From Tipula vernalis (Eukaryota; Arthropoda; Insecta; Diptera; Tipulidae), in contig OY282560.1 in assembly GCA_958295665.1 (NCBI GenBank), positions 55,986,333 through 56,050,332 of the forward strand: DNA of 64,000 bases, read 5' to 3'. The position numbers and the translations under genes were made by a program. Below, in pieces: positions 9,834 through 20,965 of this stretch. The notes under the pieces are model-generated. The model searched no databases. It was not told where the DNA came from and saw only the letters and a program-made list of their open reading frames with translations. How positions within the stretch are numbered: the first letter of the stretch is position 1; each line of letters starts with the position of its first letter.

Positions 9834-11778
9834 AAGGGTTGCCAGATGAAATTTTAGAAAAAGAAGTACATTTCTGGAACAAACTACTATGAGGAACATG
9901 TATATTTATACATCCCGGTTTCTTCGGACATGTTCTGGTTTTTCAAACTTTTGCGGGAACTCCATCCCAAACGACTTTGTCCAAAAATCCTTTAGGACGT
10001 AATTTAATTTATTTAAGGTGGGGAATTATAGCCAACTAACATCTTCGATTTAAAGGTTCACTGAAATACATCGACAAATGTGTGTTTGCTGGAGGCGGAG
10101 GAAATTGTTTGGTTTGGCTATTCTTGTTGAATTTTAATGTTTTGTTTTAAACATTTTAATCCCAGCCCCCAACCTTACGTTTTATAATTGAAACTATATA
10201 TAGAATTTACAAAATATTTCAGAGAAAAAAATCCACGAAATCCATGAACAAATGTGATTGCTCCATTTGAAATTGGGTATGTAAAACTAAATTTTTCTAA
10301 TATATTTTTTGATTTTTGGGATTGACTCATCCATAAGCCTGAATTAGTTATATAAGTACATACATAAGTAGAAAACAATTTCTCTTTGGGAAATCTAATT
10401 TTTTGATTTCTGGTTTGTATTTATGGACCAAAGTATCATTAGTCGTGCACCGCATTATTTATTAAACTCTGGCTGTGTTTTATTTGATTGAACCATTTTA
10501 TTGAAATCTGGTATCTGACTTAATCAACATAATTAACGATTAATGAATTAGTTGGAACAAAGTAGCGGGCTTCAAACTTTTCTAGAAGAAATTTCACCCC
10601 GTTTTGTAACCAGTGGATGGTGGTAATGTAAGCAGTCGCCACCAAACCAATTTTATATATCATTTTTGTTTTGTAATCATTTCGAGTCTAAAAACTGTCC
10701 TGATTTTTCTATGTCGAAATGTTCTGGTTTTTCCAACTGGTTTCAGAATTCGTCCAGATTTAGTCGTTTTTCACCTGATCACTCAAGGTGTGTACCAAAA
10801 TCTAAAGAAAAACTCATCAGAAAAGGGCATAAATATTTATTTTCAAAATATAAAAAAAAAAAAATTCTCTTAATCCCCATCTCGGGTCTATCACTAATCC
10901 TATTTTACCAATTGCATAGAAAAGTCTTTACAAAATTTCACCACTGTAGTTAAAAACAGTATTTTTTTGTACCAAATAGTTTGTCTCTTAAATAAACATA
11001 TGTGACACAGAACTAACACCAGTTTAACGAAATGTTCAGTATAACGAAGCATGTCTTTATTTATTTAAGCATAAGCTCATTCACAATAAAATGCCAATAT
11101 TCAAGAAATAAGAAGGGGCCATAAAGCAATAAATTTCCTGCATATAAGGCAAAATCACAGCAAATCGGTCCAATTGTTCCACTGGTACCGTTCCAACATT
11201 CTTCTTAATGGTAACTAAACAATTTTCGGATGTATTCTGGAAATCTATCAGGGAAATTTCTGCAGCATCAGTCCCTGCAGATTTGACATTTCACCATTAT
11301 AGTTAGCGAAATTTTAAAACGATTTTGATATGTATCAGGAAAAAAAATTTAATTATTTTTGAAGAAAAATATAAAAAGGACGACACAAACGTCAAAGCCT
11401 TTAAGACCTGTCATGTCGTCCGGTAACTTTATTACTCGTCCAAAAAAGACCTATGGTTAAGAGTTTAACGCAAAATTGATGGACTAGAGGATTTAAGCAC
11501 GATTTGCTATAACTTAGGTTTAGCTAGTGGCGTAAAATATTTTGTTGAATGAAATAGAAATATTCGTTATCATTTTGTAAAGCAGTACAGAAAATTACTT
11601 CCAAAAATCTTTTAATTTTTTATTCAAATGAGTCACATTTATCCCGCTTCTATTAGCTATAAGAAGTACATTTGTGTACTTCTTTATAAATTACAGAAAA
11701 TAAGTACATTATTAATTCAGAACCAGAAAAGAAGTACTGTACTCCCTAAAGAAGTTCAACTGGCAACCCTAACTGTAT
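9826..11778. mobile_element. Non-autonomous hAT-like DNA transposon in the BEL leader
   Basis: An 8-bp direct repeat AACTGTAT at 9826-9833 and 11771-11778 brackets a 1.94-kb segment. Its ends are inverted repeats: AGGGTTGCCAG at 9835-9845 and CTGGCAACCCT at 11760-11770. Weaker inward similarity follows (GAAGTACA-type words near 9861 and 11735). An 8-bp duplication with short terminal repeats is typical of the hAT superfamily. The inside holds no transposase-like frame. It has internally repeated phrases such as TGTTCTGGTTTTTC (about 9935 and 10725), so it is non-autonomous and possibly composite. No gene is carried. Confidence 0.75.
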
Positions 11779-12030
11779 TTTGTTTTTGCACTTCGTTATA
11801 ATCAAACAATTGTATTGTAATATTTTTCTATTTAACTCGATAATAATCGCACTACAGTTGGCCAATATGGTGGGCAAGGTAAAACACTATTTATTTTGAC
11901 TTTCCCTTCGACGATTTTTTGTCTTGTCTTTTTTATTTTTACTAAATTTACAACTCTTTTTTTTTTGCTTGATTACTTAAATTTAATATTTGCTGCCATC
12001 TTTGAATAATTTTAGAGCTCAGTCTTACCT
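11779..12030 (-). other. Probable remainder of BEL 5' leader/LTR
   Basis: Removing the hAT-like insertion joins this stretch to the BEL leader at 9775-9833. It therefore probably contains the 5' LTR of the minus-strand BEL copy. I see no unambiguous LTR terminus or primer-binding site. Confidence 0.35.
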
Positions 12031-12037
12031 TTTCTGT

Positions 12038-12194
12038 TACCAAAAAATCTACTTGATCGACCTAAATTGACAGTGTCACAAAAAATCTACTTGATCGACC
12101 TAAATTGACAGTGTTACCAAAATTAACTGCTTAACCGACCTAAATTAACAGTGTTACAAAAAAATAACTACGTGATCGATCTAAATTTGACATT
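12038..12194. repeat. Four-copy tandem repeat, about 39 bp per unit
   Basis: The first two units share AATCTACTTGATCGACCTAA and GACAGTGT almost perfectly. The third and fourth are more diverged (CTGCTTAACCGACCTAA, then ACGTGATCGATCTAA). The array ends at the inverted repeat that starts near 12198. Confidence 0.75.
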
Positions 12195-12406
12195 TATGCT
12201 GTGTGCTCAGAAGACTTTTCAAACTAAACTTTTTAAATTTTGAAGCTTTCGCTATTTCCTGATAGATGTTTGGTGAAAAAGCAGTTTACGAGGTTACTTT
12301 TCGACGGCTTTTCAATTTGTATGACATACAGTTTAAAATATATAGTGAGTAAAGGCCGGCACACATTGAGAACGAGTAACGAGAACGATATTCCCTTTTT
12401 TACCAA

Positions 12407-12657
12407 ATTATGTAACATAATTATTAAAATAGTTAAAACTGTATGATTTTAATGAACGTTAGATAAAATATCGTGCATTTACTAAAAATAAAATTTAAAA
12501 TTTTAACAGTTTTAATACGAAATTTCGATAAATTGAAAGTTTGTATTAAAACTGTTATAATTTTAAATTTTATTTTTAGTAAATGCACGATATTTTTACT
12601 ATCGTTAATTAAAATCAAACAGTTGTAACTATTTTAATAATATTCTTACATAACTCG
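12407..12657. repeat. Long palindromic MITE
   Basis: The two arms of about 120 bp meet near 12532. TAAATGCACGATATT in the right arm mirrors the left, and the TTACTAAAAATAAAATTTAAA block is shared by both arms. Matching continues outward through ATTATTAAAATAGTTA to ATTATGTAA/TTACATAACT. The structure would fold into one long hairpin, typical of small non-autonomous DNA transposons. No coding capacity. Confidence 0.8.
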
Positions 12658-12830
12658 ATTTACAAGCAATCGGTTTCTTACGTTTGGATTTGGCGTTCTC
12701 TTCTCTGGATTTTAGTTTACTACTAATAATCGATTTCTATCCGCCACTTCACGATAATTAATATGGCTTATGTTCAGCGGAAGTTCTCCATGCATAATCA
12801 CCATTGAAACGTTTTCCGGAATGAATTTAT

Positions 12831-14160
12831 TTAATAGTAATTCCAGCCAGATTGGTTTATTTGAATTATTAAATCTCTATCCAAATCTCTACCCAATAAA
12901 AAGTCAACTGGCATTATTCCATCAGGAATTATGTGAATTGTGGTCTCATACTTTTCATCCTCTAGTTTTAGCTTTGCATTAAGCCTACCTACGGTTGATA
13001 CATCTCTGGACTCCGCCAATATATAATTATAAATATAAACTAGTGCACAAAGTTCCTTTCCATTCAACATTACACTTTTGACAGCTTTAGATGAACAATC
13101 ATCCTGATTCTCTATGGCTGCACAAGATTTAGAACTTTGAACTTTACTTCCGGAGTAACAACGGAGTGTTGAAAGATGACCAAATGCTTGGCATTTGAAA
13201 CTTTTCGAACCATCACATTTTTTCGCGCAATCTTTACCTAGATGCCCGGTTCCACCACAGTTGTAACATCTTGGCATTCTTCGGAATCTATTTGATTTTT
13301 TGCTCTCAATTGGCTTTGTTGTTACGCTCTCGATTGGTGCTTTTACCTTAATTTTTTGTTTGATTTCTTCATAAATTACGAATTTACTTTTGATATCATT
13401 CATAGAGGTTGATCCATATAAAACCGCCTTATTATGTTCGTAATCGGTTATGCCACTTATACAGTAGTCGATTATCGAAGCATATTCCAAGTTACCGATT
13501 TGACCTAGTTCACACATAGCGATTAAATAATTTTTGAAAGATGCATATTTCTTTTTTTTCCTCTCTGCCATGCACCTATGAATCACAGAAGAATTCACTT
13601 TCATTTTGAACTCGTTGACTAAATGTGTGGTTAGATTTTCCAGGTATCAGTAACCGCCAAACGTAAACTGTCTTTTGCTGTTCCAGTTAACAGTCTTTTT
13701 GATTAATAACTTTCTGTTCAGCAATCCATTTCATACATACAGCAGTATCTTCGACATCTTGAATTCATTTCTCGGCGGAATAATCATCCTCCCCGCTAAA
13801 CTTCGAAAGCGATTCTTCGACATCTCTAAAACTTAAGCAAGCTCTAGTAGTAGGCACGATAGTAGATTTCATTCTGAATTGTTTATCTTTTAGCGCCACC
13901 TCCCGTGTTCGTAACTCTTCTAACTGGGTATTATCTTCCTGTTTGTTGGCATTAAGTTCGCTAGCATTGGTCTCCCTACTTCTATTTGTCATATCTTCGC
14001 TGTCACCATCCTCCACCATAGTGCTGCTTTTTGGTTGGTTCAATAGCACTGTATGATTTTAATTTACCGACTCATCATTCTCAACTCTTCTAAACATTTC
14101 CATCATCTTACGCATAAAAGCGTCCTCAATTTCAGTTGAATTATCAAGATTATATCTTTT
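12831..14160 (-). pseudogene. Ty3/gypsy gag-protease remnant
   Basis: Read right to left, 14049-13765 gives an acidic helical N-terminus ending in ESLSKFSGEDD, the start of a gag domain. The reading continues through stops (WIAEQK-like text around 13690-13720) into 13604-12831. That frame contains a CCHC knuckle CYNCGGTGHLGKDC (about 13230-13270) and a second, damaged one (CDGSKSFKCQAFGH). The end of a retropepsin follows: MLNGKELCALV where the DTG active site should come next, and later FLLGRDL. The catalytic aspartate motif is lost, so the protease is dead. Gag residues such as MRKMMEMF can be followed upstream to about 14130. No reverse transcriptase follows; a DNA spacer begins at 12830. 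Confidence 0.8.
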
Positions 14161-15090
14161 TTTCGGCCTATCTCAGTAACACTTACTTAATAATTTGTTA
14201 TATAATAGCAAACCTCACTTTTAGCCCCAAAATCAAAACAACTTTACTTCATATATAAACAGAATAAATTATAAGAACCCTTCTAGTTTTATCTTTTATC
14301 TTCACTAAATTAAAACTATATCCAACAACACTTATTTTTAAATTTCACGCAAACGTCCTTGGTACACAATATGATACTTTATTTTTCTCGACTCACGAAT
14401 TCGGTATTATTCAACGGCACTTTATATCACCACAAATCTTGGTACATGGAAAATCCCCCACGGATATAAAAATTCGCCAGCTACATATATTAACATCACG
14501 ATAAAATTGTATACACGTTAATCACCACAAACTTCAATGTTTAATCGGTCGGTTTGCAACTTTTTGGAACGCAAGGTCTTAAACGCACGAAAAATAAAAC
14601 CTAAACGTACAAAACTAGACATTTGCTTCAAGAAACCTCAATAGGTTGAGGAATTTCCTTAATATTTGTTGCACAAAACTAGCTGCTGATCGATCCCGGT
14701 TCTCCCCAAGTGTAGAGTTTAATTAATTAAAAAAAAAAAACACAAGTTGTTCACTACTCGAAACACCAAAATCAATTGCTTTAATCTGATTGTATAGTTA
14801 ATAATGGTTTTACATAACAGGAATAATATATAAAGCAATTATACAATTTAAATATAACATAAAATACGATACAGGCTGCATCCTAATTGAGTTGAACAAA
14901 TTCAGATACCTTAAATCCTGCATATATTTGAATTATATACTTTTAATAAACGACTCGGTTTATTTTTTATTAGACGTCATTTATTTAAACGAGACATTGA
15001 AAAGTTTAGTTGGCTATAAGGCACAATTGAATACTTTAAACCTAGTGACATCTATTTAAATATTGCATGAATTACTGTGTCTTACAAAAC
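14161..15090 (-). other. Probable gypsy leader and LTR region
   Basis: This lies just upstream of the gypsy gag and contains no coding frame. On the minus strand a purine-rich TTGGGGAGAACCGGGAT stretch near 14690-14710 follows a CTCTACA terminus at 14711-14717. These could be the primer-binding region and the 3' edge of the 5' LTR. The upstream LTR border is not recognised. Confidence 0.35.
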
Positions 15091-15122
15091 TTTAGTTTGA
15101 AAAGTCTTCTGAGGCACACAGC

Positions 15123-16625
15123 ATTACAGACATTTGACATTTGATTATTATTATTTTTTAGATCCAAATTCAAAATAAATTGTGGATAGTAGACAATACG
15201 TCACCAATATTGGATAATTGGCGTCGGGAACACCATCCATAAAAATTACCTTGAAAGCAATAAAACCCAAATAAAATATTTCCGAATTATTGTTTTAAGG
15301 TTTTAGTCGATATAATTGTCAAAATTATTGTGCAATAAAAGTTGTTATAGGAAAATGTTGCGTGACAGCTAAGTATTTCAACTTATCGATCAGCTTTTAT
15401 TGTTCCGGATAAACCCACTGTAAATCAAATTAACCATAGGGCAAAAAAAAACAAAATCGATATCGGAGAGGACTAGGCAAAAATTGTTCTTGGAAAACTG
15501 TTTATAAATCCCTGACCTAATATTTATATTAAGTTGACTCAAAGTGGATAATATTCGTTGAATATTTTCTTTGTAACAAAAACCATCCCACCTACGTACA
15601 ACCATTATTATTTTAAATGCATTTTATGTTTGCAAATAATCATAAAAATAATAACAATAATAAGCATAGTAATAACCATAAATATATGATTAATTATGTA
15701 TTGTTCAATCGATTATTAAAAATTTGTAAATATTGCATTCATTTTCCATCTTATCTATCAATATCTTCCTCGACTCTATGGATTCTTAATGGTACATTTT
15801 ATGCTTTTATGCACATAAAAATAAATATTCTTATGAGAAGATACATACATACAGCATATATGATTTATTCAAAAAAACAATGCATAATATACAATTTATA
15901 TGTTTTAATGTTTATGTTATAATATCATCAAACATTATCAATATTTTATGTGTACGAAAGAGTTTGGGTGTGGTTTCACAATTCATCATCGTACTCTCGT
16001 ATAAAAATCACCGTAGCGTTCGATGGATTATATTAGGGTACATACATAAAAGGAAATTGTTGTAACGGTCATTCTATCAAATAGCTAAATTCTTAACACA
16101 TTTCTTTCACTATACAAAAAGTACGAGTATAATGTACTTAGGTTCATGCGATATTTTCTTCAGTACATACACAACACAATAACAACAAATTTATTTGATT
16201 CTTGGAAAATCATAATGTTATATGTATTTTATTCTAATTTAATAGATAAACGTATGTATGTACGTATGTACGAAAAAAAAAATTATGCAAAATGTGATTA
16301 AATGTAATTTTTCTATTTCCTTGTTTGTTGGAAAATTATTGTTTTTCATTTCTTTTATTTTACAGACATTATGTCATACTGTTATCATTGACAGGAATGA
16401 TAAATTTCCATGTCACACAAAATGTATAAAAGATTTGTTTTTTTTTTTTTTTGTTGTACGAGTATGTTGTCTTTAGTTTATGTTGTGTATAATATGAGAA
16501 TTTATGAGCAACATATTGTTATGTTGCAATCAATTTCTGCTTTAAAATAGACAATATTGCAACAAGTTAAGGAATTTACAAATCGCCAAATTTGATATTT
16601 TAAATCACTATGTAGCAACGCTACG
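15123..16625. other. AT-rich non-coding spacer
   Basis: Rich in AAT/ATA microsatellite-like tracts (for example 15640-15690) and GTAC/TATG steps (16250-16270). No protein-like frame or element end was recognised. Confidence 0.5.
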
Positions 16626-16626
16626 T

Positions 16627-17230
16627 TTGAAATATTTCACTCAAAGTGTATAGCTACACAAAGTAACGAAAAATGTGTATAAATGCACAAAAATGTGTAA
16701 ATGACTCAACGTCAAGCGTTAAGCAGCTTAACGGACAGATCAAGTTTTCTGAAACCGTTTCTATTATTAAGAATAAAAGGTTTTGGGCATGTTCGAGAAA
16801 TTTTTCAAAATTTGTAAAAATGACTCAAAGTGTTTAAAACTGGTGCTGATGTTATACTATGACCATTTACCAGAATAGTGTTCAAATTTTTCTCAAACAT
16901 GCCCAACCGCTTTTATCTTAATAACACAAATTATTTCGGTAAGCTTCACTTAACCACTCTATGAAAATAGAGGCTCGTACCTTAGTGTAGCATCTGCTCT
17001 GAACACGTTAAATAATTTTCATAATTTTAAAAATTTTATGGAACCCAACACTTTTTATCATGTTAACCGATATTGTTCCGGAAAACTTGATTTGTCTGCA
17101 TTATGAAAAAAAAAAACGACTTCTCTGGTTCTGCTAGCTGCTTATACTTTTTATGTATGCCTACAATTTTTCAGTACACTTACACTTTTTTTTATTTTAT
17201 GTAGCTACACTTTATTTGAGATACTTCATC
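16627..17230. repeat. Foldback element, copy A
   Basis: The left arm (about 16627-16710) reads GAAATATTTCACTCAAAGTG, then AGCTACACAAAGTAACG. The right arm (about 17150-17228) is its diverged reverse complement (GTAGCTACACTTTATTTGAG). A second inverted pair is nested inside: 16750-16815 against 16880-16945, containing GGGCATGTT/AACATGCCC. It is clearly related to copy B just to its right. No target duplication can be set with confidence. Confidence 0.65.
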
Positions 17231-17277
17231 CCGGTGCCGCTATGCCGATAAAATCGTAAAATGTGTCCTCACATACG

Positions 17278-17685
17278 TTAAGAATTACGGGTGTGAAGTA
17301 TTTCACACAAAGTATAGCTACACAAATCTACGAAAAGTGTAAGAGTATTGAAAAAGTGTAGGCCAACATAAAAAAGTGTAAATAATATAAGGAAATATAA
17401 GCCCACACCTGGTAACATCTCTGAGATTTTGGTAAATGGCCATAGTGTAGCATCAGGTTTGAACATTTTAAGTGATTTTCAAAATTTTCAAAATAACGTC
17501 GAACATGCCCAAGTCTTTTCGGAATGCTTGATCTGCCAACGTTATGAAAATATTGCCCTATACCTAGTTCTACTGCTTATTTACAGTTTTTTATGTAGGC
17601 TCACACTTTTTCAGTACACTTACACTTTTCGTTAATTTATGTAGCTACACTTTTTGTGAAATACTTCACACCGTATTAAGAATTA
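17278..17685. mobile_element. Foldback MITE, copy B, with target duplication
   Basis: Arms of about 95 bp (17288-17385 and 17580-17675) share GTGTGAAGTATTTCACA, AGCTACA, ACGAAAAGTGTAAG and GAAAAAGTGT. TTAAGAATTA flanks both sides (17278-17287 and 17676-17685), a target duplication of 8-10 bp. A duplication of that size with long inverted arms suggests a hAT- or Mutator-type non-autonomous element. There is no gene inside. Confidence 0.78.
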
Positions 17686-17860
17686 ACCAAGTTATATCCT
17701 ATTTGACCATATGCTATAACTTCCGAACACCCTCAACGGAGTAACGTCCAAATCAATACGGGTCTTTCCCTTAGATTGCTTGGCAGGACGTTTAATACAA
17801 AAATTAAGTTGATATTTCCATCCGTGGCTGCTTCTCCAAGATACCGCCATTCAATAAATT

Positions 17861-18710
17861 ATGTCACAAATTGACATGTCATATCAGACTTTGAGGTATT
17901 ATCATGTCATGTCAGAATTTGAATTTTTGATGTCAGACTTCGAATTATCATGTCATAATCCGATAAATGACATCAGAATTAAATTTGCAATATCACAATT
18001 TGTATTTATGCTGTCAGAATTCTGTATCTTATGTAAGTTGCCACAGTTAGAATTTGAATTTGTTATGCCAAAAATCGATGCGTCATCTCCGAATTCGATG
18101 TATCATCATTTCGAATTATGACAAGTCATGTCAGAATTGGAATTTATCAGAATTAATTGTAACCGAATTCGATATGTCTTATCAAAATTTAAATCTTTAA
18201 TAAGTATCAAAATTCGATATTTCATATCAGAATTTATTACTTCATGTCAGAATTCGATACATCATGTCAGAATTTGAATATCAGATGTCAAAATTTGATT
18301 TATTATGATACCAAGCCAGCATTCAGGATTTCAATTTATGATGTTAGAGTTCGATACATCGTGTCAGAATTTGACATGTCATGTCAATACTCAATAAATA
18401 ATTTCAGAATTCTTTTTATGTTAAGTCAGAATTCGATATGTCAAGCTTAGAGATTTGTCCTGTCAAAATGTGCCTGAAATGAGTGTGTCAAAATGAGTTA
18501 TTGCTGCCTAAATTCGATATGTCTGCAGTCAGAATTTGAATTTTTGGTATCAGAATTCTATATATCAGAATTCTACATACGACGTTAAAATTCGATGTGA
18601 CACGTCAGAATATGAATTTATAATGCCAGAATTGCATATCTTAAGTGAAAATTAGATAAATTATGACAGAATTCGATATGTCAAGCCAGAATTCGAGTTA
18701 TTTATGACAA
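17861..18710. repeat. Degenerate GTCAGAATTCGA-word array
   Basis: About 850 bp are built of variants of ATGTCAGAATTCGATATGTC and GTCAGAATTTGAATTTATGA, spaced roughly 25-35 bases apart without a fixed period. Peptide-like frames across it simply translate the word. It resembles an old satellite or cryptically simple sequence. No element ends were seen. Confidence 0.7.
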
Positions 18711-19228
18711 TAATTAATTATACATCACATAATGGGCCCCGTTACATAATGCGCCATGTTTATTACGTGCAAAAGCTTATAAATGACAAAAAAGATTTTG
18801 TAGATAAAGTTGATGCGCCACACAAGAATGACATACCCTTTTGGGTGCTGTTTAATCAAATTTGGATGAACGCAAAAAGAGTTGAAGGAAACAGTTCAAC
18901 AAAGTAATGGGCATATTGAAAAAATACAATGTTCTATTGAATAGTGGCAAGCGAATTTGGAACTCTACACGAGTCAAGTTTTCGAACACATCTAGTCTAT
19001 GGTTTACGAGATAGCTAGATTTTTCCTTACGTCATTATCGCAAGGTTGATTTAAAGTTTTTTCTCTTTATTTTAGAGTTAAAAAATTTAAAAAAATTCTT
19101 GCTACTTGTTAGCAGTCAGTTATAAAAAAAGGAGCACAATACGTTAATTAAGGAGCTATTGAAGTTGTACAAATTTTACCGCGATACGAAGTCTACCTAG
19201 AATAGCACAAGCCCTTCCACAATCTTAT
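18711..19228. other. Non-coding spacer
   Basis: An open frame at 18704-18907 has no recognisable domain. Nothing else stands out. Confidence 0.4.
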
Positions 19229-19520
19229 TTATGTATTACAGAAAACTTTAAAAAATAATTTACTAAGCAGAATATTATTGTCGACAATATAAACGGCTTT
19301 TGCAAAATCATGGCACAGCAGCACAGACACTTTACCCATTTCAGCGTTTACAGCTAGGTCAACAACCACTTGGGCAAGAGCTGTACAGGTACTATAACCT
19401 TCTCTGAAATTAGATTGAAATTCATTTATTAAATTATTATTCGACAAATGAAGAGCGACTTAATTACGATTTCATAATTTTCACAAAGGCTTTTAAGAAA
19501 CTTGGTAGAATATTTAGAGT
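19229..19520 (-). pseudogene. Non-LTR reverse transcriptase fragment
   Basis: A 72-residue open frame at 19447-19229 shows the fingers and start of the palm of a LINE reverse transcriptase. NEFQSNFREGYSTCTAL is followed by KVSVLLCHDFAKAVYIVDNN, where family members have LLDFSKAFDTVDH, so motif A is degenerate. Just upstream, in another frame (about 19450-19520), LPSFLKAFVKIM corresponds to the PISILP..SK..E region. The fragment is thus frameshifted and truncated on both sides. It belongs to a lineage different from the two Jockey-like copies in this window. Confidence 0.75.
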
Positions 19521-20702
19521 CTAAATTCATCTACAGTTTTTGTTATGTTGGGAATACCGTCAGATCGTAAAGCTCAGTATACAGCCATTTTTAAGGGGTG
19601 CTCAAATAACTGCAAGAGGCTGGGTCCTTAGTTACTCCGAAACTAAACAAATTTCTGTATAAAATTTCACGATAAAGATTGGAATTAAGTATTTTTGAGA
19701 AGGCAAAAACTTTACTTAATCTTGAAAACCGTTTGCCCATTTTGGTTTTAATACCCCTCCTACTCTGACCACCTCCACCTGCCATATAGCAGTTTGAATT
19801 TAGGCGTGGATGATTAATCGGTACAATGGGAATGGGATTCTAAAATGATTTTTAGATGAAGTTCTGGAATATGGCACAGCAAGATGGAAGTTGCCAGTTT
19901 CTCAACCGTCTCGAATTGGCGACATTCCAGAACTTCCTATGATATAAATTATTTTAGAAACCGAATTACAAAGCACTTGTCAAATTTCATGATAATCGGT
20001 TAAGGAGTAGTCGAGTTGCATCTATTTGGCGATATTCTAAAACATGATCCAAAAATAATTTTCGAATCCGATTTAAATCGCGCTTGTAAAATTTCACTAA
20101 CGCACATGTCGAATTGCATCACAATCGATTAAGGAATAGTCAGGTTTGTAACATAAATTCGTGATGATTTCATGAAATTCGTGATAATTTGATCACATTG
20201 AAGACTAAAAGGCAAGTAAAATAATTGCACCCCCAAATGTTTACAGAACAGAAACGGAAATAATAAACCACAGGGTGTAAACCACATAGTCTGTCGAAGA
20301 GGTCCTCTTATTCAACGAGCCAGAATGGCTACTAGAGGTATAGGTCAGAACAGAAGGAAGGAGGCAACCCAGAAAAGACAAATATTCAGAAATACTTACG
20401 GTTGAGCTAAATCGTTAATCCCCTTTGTATATTAATTTGTTTTGGGTTACCCTTACAATGATGAATGAAGCTGAAGGAATTTACTTTGACAAGGGATTGA
20501 CCGCCCACCACAATAAATTTAAAGGTTTAAATCTAATCAACATTATAATTCACTATCAAGGGGCAACCACCTCTCCGGACGATAGGGAATGGATTTTGTA
20601 CGGTGTGGTAGATAAGGTCTCCCGTTGGTGGATACCTAACTAGCAGTGAAGGTAAAAATTGTTAAATAATACACAAATTTTAAGTTTTATCATAAAAATG
20701 TA
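19521..20702. other. Non-coding spacer with a diverged 100-bp repeat
   Basis: Between 19860 and 20160, near-copies of AAATTTCATGATAATCGGTT and TTAAGGAGTAGTCGAGTTGC recur about every 100 bp. Related phrases reappear at 21480-21640. A few short frames (for example 20425-20643) show no known domain. Confidence 0.45.
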
Positions 20703-20965
20703 TTATGTCGCCCCAAAGTATTCCCCATTCGAGGATATACACATATGCCATCGTTTTTCCAATCGAAACATTTTTTATAGGCACTTTCCTGGAGGGCGTA
20801 GAAATGGAGTCTGGGAAACAGGAAAAAGTGACCTGGTGCTAAATCAGGCGAATGTGGTGGTTGATCAATGATATTTATCGAGCTGTTGAGCTCGGTGTGA
20901 TGGCGCGTTATCGTCGTGTAAAATCCACGAGTATTCAACCACAAAAAATTTCGTTTACAACACAA
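20703..20965 (-). pseudogene. Mariner-type transposase, C-terminal remnant
   Basis: Three minus-strand frames together show the end of an IS630-Tc1-mariner transposase. Near 20927 one frame gives WILHDDNAPSHRA, carrying the second catalytic aspartate. A second frame follows with PPHSPDLAPGHFFLFP, the region of the third catalytic acid, then SAYKKCFDWKN. After another shift come RWHMCISSNGEY and a stop at 20703-20705. Transposase would cut and paste the element at TA sites. Here only about 85 residues survive with two frameshifts, so it is inactive. Inverted ends of the element were not identified. Confidence 0.85.

Larger units (their letters stand above)
12198..15122. repeat. Widely spaced 31-bp inverted repeat bracketing gypsy and MITE remnants
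   Basis: GCTGTGTGC...CAGAAGACTTTTCAAACTAAA at 12198-12228 is the reverse complement of 15091-15122, with one indel. The 2.9 kb between them holds the palindromic MITE and the gypsy gag remnant. The arms may be two ends of one DNA element later invaded by others, or two copies of a dispersed repeat in opposite orientation. Confidence 0.5.

Noticed and set aside
20425..20643. 72-residue plus-strand frame
   Set aside because: No recognisable domain and no supporting context.
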